Origin: Marinobacter orientalis
GTDB taxonomy: Bacteria > Pseudomonadota > Gammaproteobacteria > Pseudomonadales > Oleiphilaceae
Reading direction: 5' to 3'
Length of the DNA: 64,000 nt
Assembly: GCF_004792665.1 (NCBI RefSeq)
Contig: NZ_SRZX01000005.1
Location: forward strand, 218,046-282,045
The notes beneath the pieces are model-generated. The model worked only from the letters and a program-made list of their open reading frames with translations, searched no databases and was not told where the DNA came from. Shown in pieces: positions 8,266 through 14,142 of the stretch. The translations under genes and the position numbers were made by a program. Within the stretch, counting starts at the first letter, position 1. Every line of letters begins with the position of its first letter.

Positions 8266-8484
8266 TTATAGCCACATAACGTGGGCTTTCTGTTCGGCGA
8301 CTGGTTCCAGTTCAGGCTGTCTAGCTTCTGGTCCGCTTGGGGTGATCGGCAAGATCAGCACCAGGTAAAGCATCAGGGTTCTGAGCGTTCGCCCACTCAC
8401 CCAGATTGATATCCCGTCTCTAGGAGGGGTAATATCAGGTTGTCGTCGCTCGACACGTCGAGTATGACGATGGAGTAGTGGCAT
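8266..8484 (-). CDS. Possible small membrane protein
   Basis: A 72-residue frame whose ATG has a good AGAGGAGA binding site 6 bases upstream. The first half is basic (MPLLHRHTRRVERRQ). The middle holds one hydrophobic run (TLMLYLVLILPITP) and the rest is acidic and Pro-rich. I do not recognise it. The binding site and the single helix are the only arguments for it; codon texture is unconvincing, and an overlapping frame on the same strand is equally open. Confidence 0.3.
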   Translation of the reverse strand: MPLLHRHTRRVERRQPDITPPRDGISIWVSGRTLRTLMLYLVLILPITPSGPEARQPELEPVAEQKAHVMWL

Positions 8485-8943
8485 ATGGGTTCTCCTCTAA
8501 AGTACCTTTTGCCGTGCTTCAATGGACACATTGCGACTGGCGTCGGCCAAACTTCAGTCGCAGGCCTGCCCGGGGGAGACCTCGGGTTAGGCGTGTCCAT
8601 TACCTTACCCTTCAGCACTTGTTTCCACTTCTGTATTTCCTGCTCAAGTCCTTCTGTGCCGCTGATGTACAAACCTTAATGTAACCTTCTGGTTAAAGAC
8701 AGGGGGAGAATGGTTAAGGTTCATTAAATTGTGTGCGGCGGTGGTGTTGGGTTCGGTGTATCACCCTGATTTTTAGTTGAAAATGGTATCTTTCCACAGG
8801 GATGTGTACCGAGTATGAGTTGCGGTGCACAGTCCAAGGTTGAGCTACCCCGCGTGTCCAGGTGAGTAAGCATGTCTGACACGCTCCTCTCCATGTTCTC
8901 GGCCCTTGTTTCTTCGTGTCCAACAAAATCGGATTTTAATTTA

Positions 8944-8973
8944 TTGACACTATGTAAAGGTGAGCCTTAGACT
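8944..8973 (+). promoter_or_regulatory. Candidate sigma70 promoter for the serine recombinase
   Basis: TTGACA (8944-8949), 18 bases, then TAGACT (8968-8973), ending 34 bases before the TTG start. The perfect -35 makes it credible. The -10 is weak, and the flanking TGTCCAA/TTGGACA dyad may regulate it. Confidence 0.4.
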
Positions 8974-9007
8974 AATTTGGACATAACAGTTCACTGAGGG
9001 TTACCGC

Positions 9008-9565
9008 TTGAACGGACATCACGTTGCCTACATCCGGGTCAGCTCTGTTGACCAGAACACAGACCGCCAGCTTGCAGACGCTGGTATTGAGTTTGATATG
9101 ACCTTTACTGACAGGGTCAGCGGCAAGGATAGAAACAGGCCTGAACTTCGGGCATGCCTTAAGCACATACGAAAGGGTGACTACCTCCACGTCCACAGTA
9201 TCGACAGGCTCGCCCGGAACATGGTTGACCTTCTGGAAATCGTTGAGGAGGTGACCGAGCGTGGTGTGACCATTCAGTTCCACAAGGAGAAGCTGGTTTT
9301 CACTGGTGAGGAGAACCCCTTTCAGCGTCTCCAGCTTCAGATGATGGGAGCCTTTGCAGAGTTTGAGCGTGCCATGATCAACGAACGTCAAAGGGAAGGC
9401 ATTGCTGCCGCCAGGAAGAAAGGTAAGCAGATCGGGGCGAAACCAAAGTTGACCCCTGAACAGGTCGAAGAGATAAGGAGCAGGGTTACAGCCGGAGAGC
9501 AGAAGAAGGCGCTGGCTCATGAGTTCGGCGTCAGTCGACAGACCCTTTACACAGCCCTGGCTTGA
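9008..9565 (+). CDS. Serine recombinase, resolvase/invertase type
   Basis: A 185-residue site-specific recombinase. The catalytic domain opens with AYIRVSSVDQNTDRQ, with Arg10 and the nucleophile Ser12. DRVSGKDRNRPEL and VHSIDRLARN follow with the other active-site arginines, then the long E-helix FAEFERAMINERQREGI. The C-terminal helix-turn-helix is KALAHEFGVSRQTLYTAL. Size and layout are those of Hin/Pin invertases and Tn3-type resolvases. The start is TTG, with GAGGG upstream. It is the second recombinase in the element besides the integrase, so its job is probably internal resolution or inversion. Two direct repeats downstream (9602 and 10607) are candidate targets. Confidence 0.9.
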   Translation: MNGHHVAYIRVSSVDQNTDRQLADAGIEFDMTFTDRVSGKDRNRPELRACLKHIRKGDYLHVHSIDRLARNMVDLLEIVEEVTERGVTIQFHKEKLVFTGEENPFQRLQLQMMGAFAEFERAMINERQREGIAAARKKGKQIGAKPKLTPEQVEEIRSRVTAGEQKKALAHEFGVSRQTLYTALA

Positions 9566-9601
9566 TACGTACTCCTACCTACCTGACCTCCTGCCCAGTT
9601 T

Positions 9602-9617
9602 TTTTGTCGGACCAAAG
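9602..9617. repeat. Direct repeat, copy 1
   Basis: TTTTGTCGGACCAAAG, 36 bases after the recombinase stop, recurs exactly at 10607-10622 in the same orientation. The core GTCGGAC is palindromic and the flanks are TTTG/CAAA, which suggests a protein-binding site. Confidence 0.6.
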
Positions 9618-9675
9618 AACGAACCCGCCGCATCACCTCGCGGCATAACCGACAGAAAGGCAGGAGGTCATCATC

Positions 9676-10164
9676 ATGACAACGAACACATCTACTATCA
9701 CCATTCACACAGACGGGGCATGCAAGGGCAACCCAGGGCCTGGCTCTTGGGCTGTGATCATTGAGGACGAGCATCAGCGCCTATTCCTGGCAGATCGAGT
9801 ACCTGAGACTACAAACCAGAGGATGGAGCTCACCGCTGCAATCAAAGCGTTGGAGACCCTGAAGCAACACGCAGGCAGGCCCATACGGCTGGTCACAGAC
9901 AGCCAGTTGCTCGTCAAAGGCATGACGGAGTGGCTGGAGGGCTGGAAGGTCAGGGGCTGGCGAGGCTCAACAGGTAAGCCTGTCCTGAATCAAGCCCTCT
10001 GGCAGCAACTGGACGTCCTGAGCCAGGGACACACTATTTCCTGGGAGTGGGTCAGAGGACACAACGGCCATCAGGGCAACGAGGAAGCCGATGTTTTGGC
10101 CAACCGGGCACTGGTTGAAGGGCCTGTCTGCAAGAGGGTGTTTCTTGACGCTGGAGCGGCCTGA
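9676..10164 (+). CDS. rnhA: Ribonuclease HI carried by the element
   Basis: A 162-residue enzyme that cuts the RNA strand of RNA-DNA hybrids. All catalytic residues are visible: Asp13 in HTDGACKGNPGPG, Glu51 in RMELTAAI, Asp75 in VTDSQLL, His129 in VRGHNGHQGN and Asp139 in NEEADVLAN. Length and order match cellular RNase HI, so it should be active. A strong AGGAGGT precedes the ATG. It is unlikely to be the chromosome's only copy, since it sits inside an integrated element between two direct repeats. RNase HI on mobile DNA may help remove replication primers or R-loops, or degrade hybrids made by a structured transcript. Which applies here is open. Confidence 0.93.
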   Translation: MTTNTSTITIHTDGACKGNPGPGSWAVIIEDEHQRLFLADRVPETTNQRMELTAAIKALETLKQHAGRPIRLVTDSQLLVKGMTEWLEGWKVRGWRGSTGKPVLNQALWQQLDVLSQGHTISWEWVRGHNGHQGNEEADVLANRALVEGPVCKRVFLDAGAA

Positions 10165-10361
10165 GAAGGCCTGCAGTGGTGTCATCTTATCTCAGCAATA
10201 GGCGAGTAGCCTGAAGGCTCAAACCCCTCTCCTAGGCCTTTTAAATCAGTAGGGTAGAAGTAGTCTCGACCTCGGAACTGCTAACGGAATCTTAACTACT
10301 CCTCCCTGAAATCTCCGGCTATCTTCGTCAGCCTAAACAACCAGCACAGAGGAGTATTCGC

Positions 10362-10550
10362 ATGGACATGACGATACTGGTTCAAGACTTTATCCTTCCC
10401 ACCGTTGGCCGTGGAGACGTACATAACCCGGAGTCAATCAATAACCATACCCGTTGGGCGGCTACCGATGATGAGCTTGTATTCCTGACCCACCGTTCCA
10501 ACGGAAAGCCGGCTTTTGAGGCAGGCGGTGTGTTCTTCGCTGGCAGCTAA
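10362..10550 (+). CDS. Small protein of unknown function
   Basis: A 62-residue frame, MDMTILVQDF onward, ending AGGVFFAGS. The ATG follows AGAGGAG with good spacing, and a strong hairpin terminator follows the stop within a few bases, so it looks like a complete one-gene unit. It has no signal peptide, transmembrane helix or cysteine motif, and I do not recognise the family. It lies between RNase HI and the second direct repeat. Confidence 0.55.
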   Translation: MDMTILVQDFILPTVGRGDVHNPESINNHTRWAATDDELVFLTHRSNGKPAFEAGGVFFAGS

Positions 10551-10555
10551 TTGAA

Positions 10556-10610
10556 TGACCCCGAGAAATGTTGGGCTCGCAGGCCTTGTGCTTCTTGGGG
10601 TCAACATTTT
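10556..10610 (+). terminator. Terminator after the 62-residue ORF
   Basis: TGACCCCGAGAA (10556-10567) pairs with TTCTTGGGGTCA (10592-10603) over 12 base pairs including one G-U, with a T4 run at 10607-10610. The T run is the beginning of the second direct repeat. Confidence 0.6.
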
Positions 10611-10622
10611 GTCGGACCAAAG
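10607..10622. repeat. Direct repeat, copy 2
   Basis: Exact second copy of TTTTGTCGGACCAAAG. The two copies bracket RNase HI and the 62-residue ORF, a 1,005-base segment. Confidence 0.6.
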
Positions 10623-11126
10623 GATAGAGATACCTGAAGTATGACAGGCAGTCATGCTGAAGACCCGTATTCAGTTCATCTGAATGACCATTGCTACTGG
10701 GGGGAGCACTGGTTCTGGGGGGGGTAGGGGGGGTAACTTAAAGTTATTACTAAAAGCTCTGTTACTACTAGCTTTGTTTCCTCTAGTTCCTATTACTAAT
10801 AGTCATAACTCGTGGTTAAACCTCTGGTTACAACTTGGAGTCAAACTACAGGCTGAGGCCTGGGGTGTTCTCCAAGTCAGACAGGGGATATGTTCACGAG
10901 CCTCTGCCTCCGGTGAGTAGAGCCACTGAGGTCACCACCAGTACCAGTTCAGCGACCCCTGGTAGTAACTCTGGGTCTAACCCTGAGGCAGCGATTAGTC
11001 TTGCTTCTTGTGGTTACTCAGGGTCTTGAGTCAGAGCCTGTGTATGCTCCTGACCCCCGGTAGGAGTAGAACTGGTCAACTATCATCTGGCATGAGCCAA
11101 GCGCCCGACCTCTTGCCATACCTTTC
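10623..11126 (+). ncRNA. Non-coding, G-run-containing region ending at a strong terminator; possible structured RNA
   Basis: About 500 bases with no convincing gene on either strand. The only open frames on the plus strand lack binding sites and are low-complexity. Features: three G runs (GGGGGG at 10699, G8 at 10717, G7 at 10727), repeated TTACTA motifs at about 10745-10800, and several complementary segments such as ACCCTGAG with CTCAGGGT and CTCCT with AGGAG. The strong plus-strand terminator at 11127 has no upstream coding gene after the terminator at 10556. A plus-strand non-coding transcript would explain it, but no promoter is clear and no RNA family is recognised. Confidence 0.3.
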
Positions 11127-11167
11127 AGCCCCACTTGCGGTTAACTCCGTCGGTGGGGCTTTTTTTT
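11127..11167 (+). terminator. Strong rho-independent terminator
   Basis: AGCCCCAC (11127-11134) pairs with GTGGGGCT (11153-11160), with an additional short inner stem, followed by an uninterrupted T run. It acts on plus-strand transcripts and abuts the stop codon of the convergent integrase gene. Confidence 0.85.
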
Positions 11168-11168
11168 C

Positions 11169-12509
11169 TTACTGAGAGTCAGCTGACGAGCTGAGGCAAT
11201 CAACTGGAATGGCGACCTGCTGAAGAGCTTCTTGTTTCTTTCTCAATGCTCGTCCCTTGCCGTAGTCGTCCTCTGTGTCACTTTTTCCGTGCCCCACGAT
11301 TGCTCCTCTAGCGTCCTTGGTCACGTCGGCATTTCTGAGCCTGTCTATCATGGCGTGACGAAAGCAATGGGAAGTAATGGCCCATGCCTTCAGTCGCTTA
11401 TTGGTGGCTGCGGATGCTGTGTCATTGCCTCTGGGTTTAGCGTAGTTCGGGAACAGGGCTTCATGTCCGCCTGCGTGAGCTGCTACGGCCCTTTTGGCTG
11501 CATGGAGTGCCACACCTACCAATGGGACGAGACGCGCTGACGAGTCGTTCTTCAGTGTCCGCCACTCGTTGTCTTGCAGGTTGATGTGCGGTACCTCATG
11601 GTCAAGCACAACGTCACTTAGCTTGAGGCCTGAGATTTCACCTACTCGTGTACCCGTCTCCATTTGCATCAGAATAATCACAGCGGTGGGGGAAGGGTCA
11701 TTCAGGAACCTTGAGGCTATCTCCATCAGTTCTGTATCTGTGGGAACCTTCTTGTCCTTGGCGTCTTTGCCTTCGTTGGGAATGCTGACAGAGCTGAAGG
11801 GATTTGGCCTATTCATCTCGGTCTCGGTAATGCACATCTGTGCAATAGCCCTGAGCTGCCTCAGCTCCCTTCTGACCGTTCCTGTGACCATGCCATCAGC
11901 TAACCGATGGTCAATGTAAGTTCTGACGTGCATCCGTTTGAGGTCTGAGAACGGAATATCTCCCACGACCTCGACGAACTTGTTCCAGTACCGCTGGCAA
12001 CGTTCAATAAACCGGGAGTCATTGGCCTTCTTGTGTTGTTGCTCGTAGTAAGTGAAGACTCTGGACAGTCGTAGCTCCTTGGGGTTCTGAAGGCGCTTCA
12101 AGGCCTCCTGTTCAACTGGAGTCAGGAACTCTTCAACCGGAGCGTGCTCGTAGGTTTCCCAGCATTGACCGGCGTAGGCTTGTCTTTTGGGTTCAGCCAC
12201 GGCATCGACGAAGGAGTCGAGGGTCAGGTATCGCTCGGCCATGCGGGCAGCAGCGTTCATGGTCTCCCTTGGGGTAAGGTTGTTCCCCTGGCTCAGGGCT
12301 ACGAATTCAGCTTTGTAGGTCCGTGCAAAGCGTTCAGCCTTATGCATGGCTACCGTCAGTTCATCCGTTTTCAGCGAATGGCGTATGCTCCGCTTACCGT
12401 AGTGGGTGACCAATTCGGTGGGGACTCGCATGACAAATTGGTAGATGTTGCCGCGCTTCTGGAGGTACTTCGTTTTGATGGACAAGGCATAACCCAACTT
12501 CACTATCAC
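11169..12509 (-). CDS. Tyrosine recombinase / integrase of the element
   Basis: A 446-residue phage-type integrase. The N-terminal region starts with the KYLQKRGNIYQFVMRVP signature of the arm-binding domain seen in many proteobacterial island integrases. A SAM-like core-binding domain spans about 145-235. The catalytic domain has Arg288 (METGTRVGEISGL), His381 and Arg384 (HCFRHAMIDRL), His407 (IVGHGKS) and the nucleophile Tyr416 (DDYGKG), so the active site is complete. The frame opens with GTG at 12509, and a slightly later start is possible. It lies 131 bases from the 3' end of tRNA-Arg, reads in the same direction, and presumably catalyses integration at the 17-bp repeat. Confidence 0.93.
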   Translation of the reverse strand: MIVKLGYALSIKTKYLQKRGNIYQFVMRVPTELVTHYGKRSIRHSLKTDELTVAMHKAERFARTYKAEFVALSQGNNLTPRETMNAAARMAERYLTLDSFVDAVAEPKRQAYAGQCWETYEHAPVEEFLTPVEQEALKRLQNPKELRLSRVFTYYEQQHKKANDSRFIERCQRYWNKFVEVVGDIPFSDLKRMHVRTYIDHRLADGMVTGTVRRELRQLRAIAQMCITETEMNRPNPFSSVSIPNEGKDAKDKKVPTDTELMEIASRFLNDPSPTAVIILMQMETGTRVGEISGLKLSDVVLDHEVPHINLQDNEWRTLKNDSSARLVPLVGVALHAAKRAVAAHAGGHEALFPNYAKPRGNDTASAATNKRLKAWAITSHCFRHAMIDRLRNADVTKDARGAIVGHGKSDTEDDYGKGRALRKKQEALQQVAIPVDCLSSSADSQ

Positions 12510-12640
12510 TGCATACCGCTCCTACAATGGGAACCGGCAAGCTACGGCTGATGTATCACGCCGTGTTGCCACTTTGTATCACAGTGAGCCTATGGAATAT
12601 CGTTCAAGACCTTGAAAAAGCAGGGTTTCTCGCTAATCTT

Positions 12641-12657
12641 TGGTACCCCCGGCAGGA
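12641..12657. repeat. Right attachment-site repeat (3' end of tRNA-Arg)
   Basis: The 17 bases TGGTACCCCCGGCAGGA shared with 6918-6934 cover the CCA, the 3' acceptor strand and part of the T stem. Confidence 0.85.
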
Positions 12658-12717
12658 CTCGAACCTGCTACCTTCCCCTTAGGAGGGGGACGCTCTATCC
12701 AGATGAGCTACGGGGGC
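12641..12717 (-). tRNA. tRNA-Arg (anticodon CCU)
   Basis: The minus strand folds as a complete 77-base tRNA: acceptor GCCCCCG/CGGGGGT, D stem GCTC/GAGC, anticodon stem TCCCC/GGGGA with loop CTCCTAA, T arm GCAGG-TTCGAGT-CCTGC and an encoded CCA end. The anticodon CCU reads AGG (Arg). It serves as the integration site of the neighbouring element, and its 3' end is intact. Confidence 0.95.
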
Positions 12718-12803
12718 ATCTATGCAAGAAGGGCGGTATGATAGCGGCCTGAAGCCTGTGGCTCAAGGTGTGTTGCGGATTCGTCGTTTATTCCGGGGGT
12801 GTT

Positions 12804-13511
12804 TTGTCTGAATCGCTTTCGCTGAGTGTCATCGTGCCGGTATGGCATGAGGCTGCTACCATTCAGTCTTTTCTGCAGTCGCTGCAGCCGGTCCGGATGG
12901 CCGGGCATGAAGTAATTGTTGTGGACGGGTGCAGTGATGATGGTACGGCTGATCTGGCCGCGCCCTGGTGTGATCAGGTGCTGACCTGCGATAAGGGCCG
13001 CGCCTTGCAGATGAACGCGGGGGCGGATGCGACAGGCGGTAACGTGTTGTTGTTCCTGCATGCCGACACGCTGTTACCCGCTGCCGCCATTGATCATCTT
13101 GAGCGCTTTTTCAGTAGTCCGGAACAATGGGGGCGTTTTGATGTGCGACTCAGTGGCCAGCGTGCCATTTTCCGGGTGGTGGCCTGGTTTATGAACAAGC
13201 GCAGCCGGCTGACGGGCATTGCCACGGGCGACCAGGCAATGTTTGTTCGTACGCCGGTGTTCCGGGCACTGCAGGGATTTGCTCCAATTCCGTTAATGGA
13301 AGACGTGGAATTGAGCAAGCGGCTTTGCAGCCTTTCACGGCCGTACTGCATCAAGGAGCCGGTCACAACAGATAGCCGGCGGTGGGAACACGGGGGTGCC
13401 TGGCGCACCATTTTTCTTATGTGGAGGTTGCGGTGGCGGTATTGGCGGGGTGAATCCCCGGAATCGCTTGCGGCAGCCTATCGGGCGGATGTACGACATG
13501 CAAAGAGTTGA
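12804..13511 (+). CDS. Family 2 glycosyltransferase (arsenosugar-type, TIGR04283-like)
   Basis: A 235-residue cytoplasmic GT-A glycosyltransferase. LSVIVPVWHEAATIQSFLQ opens the nucleotide-sugar fold, VIVVDGCSDDGTADLA follows, and FLHADTLLP carries the metal-binding acidic pair. ATGDQAMFVRTPVF and PLMEDVELSKRL are typical of the subgroup annotated in arsenosugar biosynthesis. I prefer the TTG at 12804, preceded by GGGGGTG, since it puts the first strand near the N-terminus. The frame is open to a GTG at 12768. The 3' end overlaps the next glycosyltransferase gene. No radical-SAM arsenosugar enzyme is adjacent, so the real acceptor is uncertain. Confidence 0.82.
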   Translation: MSESLSLSVIVPVWHEAATIQSFLQSLQPVRMAGHEVIVVDGCSDDGTADLAAPWCDQVLTCDKGRALQMNAGADATGGNVLLFLHADTLLPAAAIDHLERFFSSPEQWGRFDVRLSGQRAIFRVVAWFMNKRSRLTGIATGDQAMFVRTPVFRALQGFAPIPLMEDVELSKRLCSLSRPYCIKEPVTTDSRRWEHGGAWRTIFLMWRLRWRYWRGESPESLAAAYRADVRHAKS

Positions 13512-14136
13512 CCCGGAGTCGGTTCTGGTTATGCAGTTTGCCAAGTGGCCGGAAGCAGGGCGGGTTAAAACCCGGCTGATGCCGGAGCTTGGTGCCGAGG
13601 GGGCGATGGATGCCCATGTGCGGCTCAGTCTTGCCGTGCTTGAGAATCTGGTTGCCAGTGGCTATGGCGTCCGCTTTTTGTGGGATCGGCCCCTGGATCG
13701 CGCACCGGCCGCTGCCTTGCCGATTATCGAGCAGCTTACAAGCTATGAAGTGGATCAGCACTGGCAGCAGGGCGGTGTGCTTGGCGAACGCATGACACAG
13801 GCACTGGAATCAGGCTTGCAGGAATCCGGCAAGGCAATGATCGTGGGCAGCGATTGCCCGTCGGTGGACGCAGATTACGTACGGCTTGCAGTTGCCGCGC
13901 TGGACGAGGTGGATGTGGTGCTGGGGCCATCGGATGATGGTGGCTACGTACTGATCGGTGCCCGCGTGCTTGCCCCGGATATGCTGGCCGGTGTGGCCTG
14001 GGGTACGCAAAATGCCCTGGAGCAGACTCGCGACCGGCTTACTCAGTCCGGTTTGACGTATGCACTGCTTCCGGAAAAATGGGATGTGGATGAGCCTGAA
14101 GACTGGCGCCGGTTTCTCGGCCAGTCTTCAGGCTGA
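13489..14136 (+). CDS. Glycosyltransferase of the DUF2064 / TIGR04282 type
   Basis: About 215 residues. LVMQFAKWPEAGRVKTRL is the nucleotide-binding start of the MobA/CofC-like fold. VGSDCPSVDADYV carries the DxD-like metal site, and GPSDDGGYVLIG and WGTQNALEQT are conserved in this family. It overlaps the preceding glycosyltransferase by 23 bases in another frame, so the two are probably made together. Start codons at 13489 and 13498 are both plausible; frames further upstream run inside the previous gene. The pair commonly occurs together in Proteobacteria, and the product is not established here. Confidence 0.8.
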   Translation: MYDMQRVDPESVLVMQFAKWPEAGRVKTRLMPELGAEGAMDAHVRLSLAVLENLVASGYGVRFLWDRPLDRAPAAALPIIEQLTSYEVDQHWQQGGVLGERMTQALESGLQESGKAMIVGSDCPSVDADYVRLAVAALDEVDVVLGPSDDGGYVLIGARVLAPDMLAGVAWGTQNALEQTRDRLTQSGLTYALLPEKWDVDEPEDWRRFLGQSSG

Positions 14137-14142
14137 GCTGCT

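Larger units (their letters stand above)
8015..9007. other. Mostly non-coding 1 kb of the element
   Basis: Between the DUF2971 and serine recombinase genes there is no convincing full-size gene. The first 200 bases are AT-rich. A few short frames exist on the minus strand (one listed separately because of its ribosome binding site; another, 8397-8672, opens with TTG and overlaps it). The last 90 bases carry a promoter-like sequence and an inverted repeat (TGTCCAA at 8917-8923, TTGGACA at 8977-8983) ahead of the recombinase gene. Confidence 0.5.
6918..12657. mobile_element. Integrated genomic element in the 3' end of tRNA-Arg(CCU)
   Basis: A 5.7 kb segment flanked by a 17-bp direct repeat. 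The right copy is the 3' end of the intact tRNA-Arg gene, CCA included. A tyrosine integrase gene lies next to the tRNA and reads on the same strand, the usual arrangement for tRNA-targeted elements. Cargo, left to right: DUF2971 gene, about 1 kb with at most tiny ORFs, serine recombinase, RNase HI, a 62-residue ORF, a further 0.6 kb of apparently non-coding DNA, and the integrase. No conjugation, phage structural or replication genes are visible, so it is a satellite-like or degraded element. By eye the left part is more AT-rich than the flanking chromosome. Confidence 0.85.

Noticed and set aside
10684..11029. Two short plus-strand frames in the G-run region as secreted or Ser/Thr-rich proteins
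   Set aside because: No ribosome binding site, one begins with TTG, and the low-complexity composition follows from the nucleotide repeats.
9676..11167. Retron or other reverse-transcriptase system suggested by RNase HI plus a possible RNA
   Set aside because: No reverse transcriptase motif (YADD-like) in any frame of the element.
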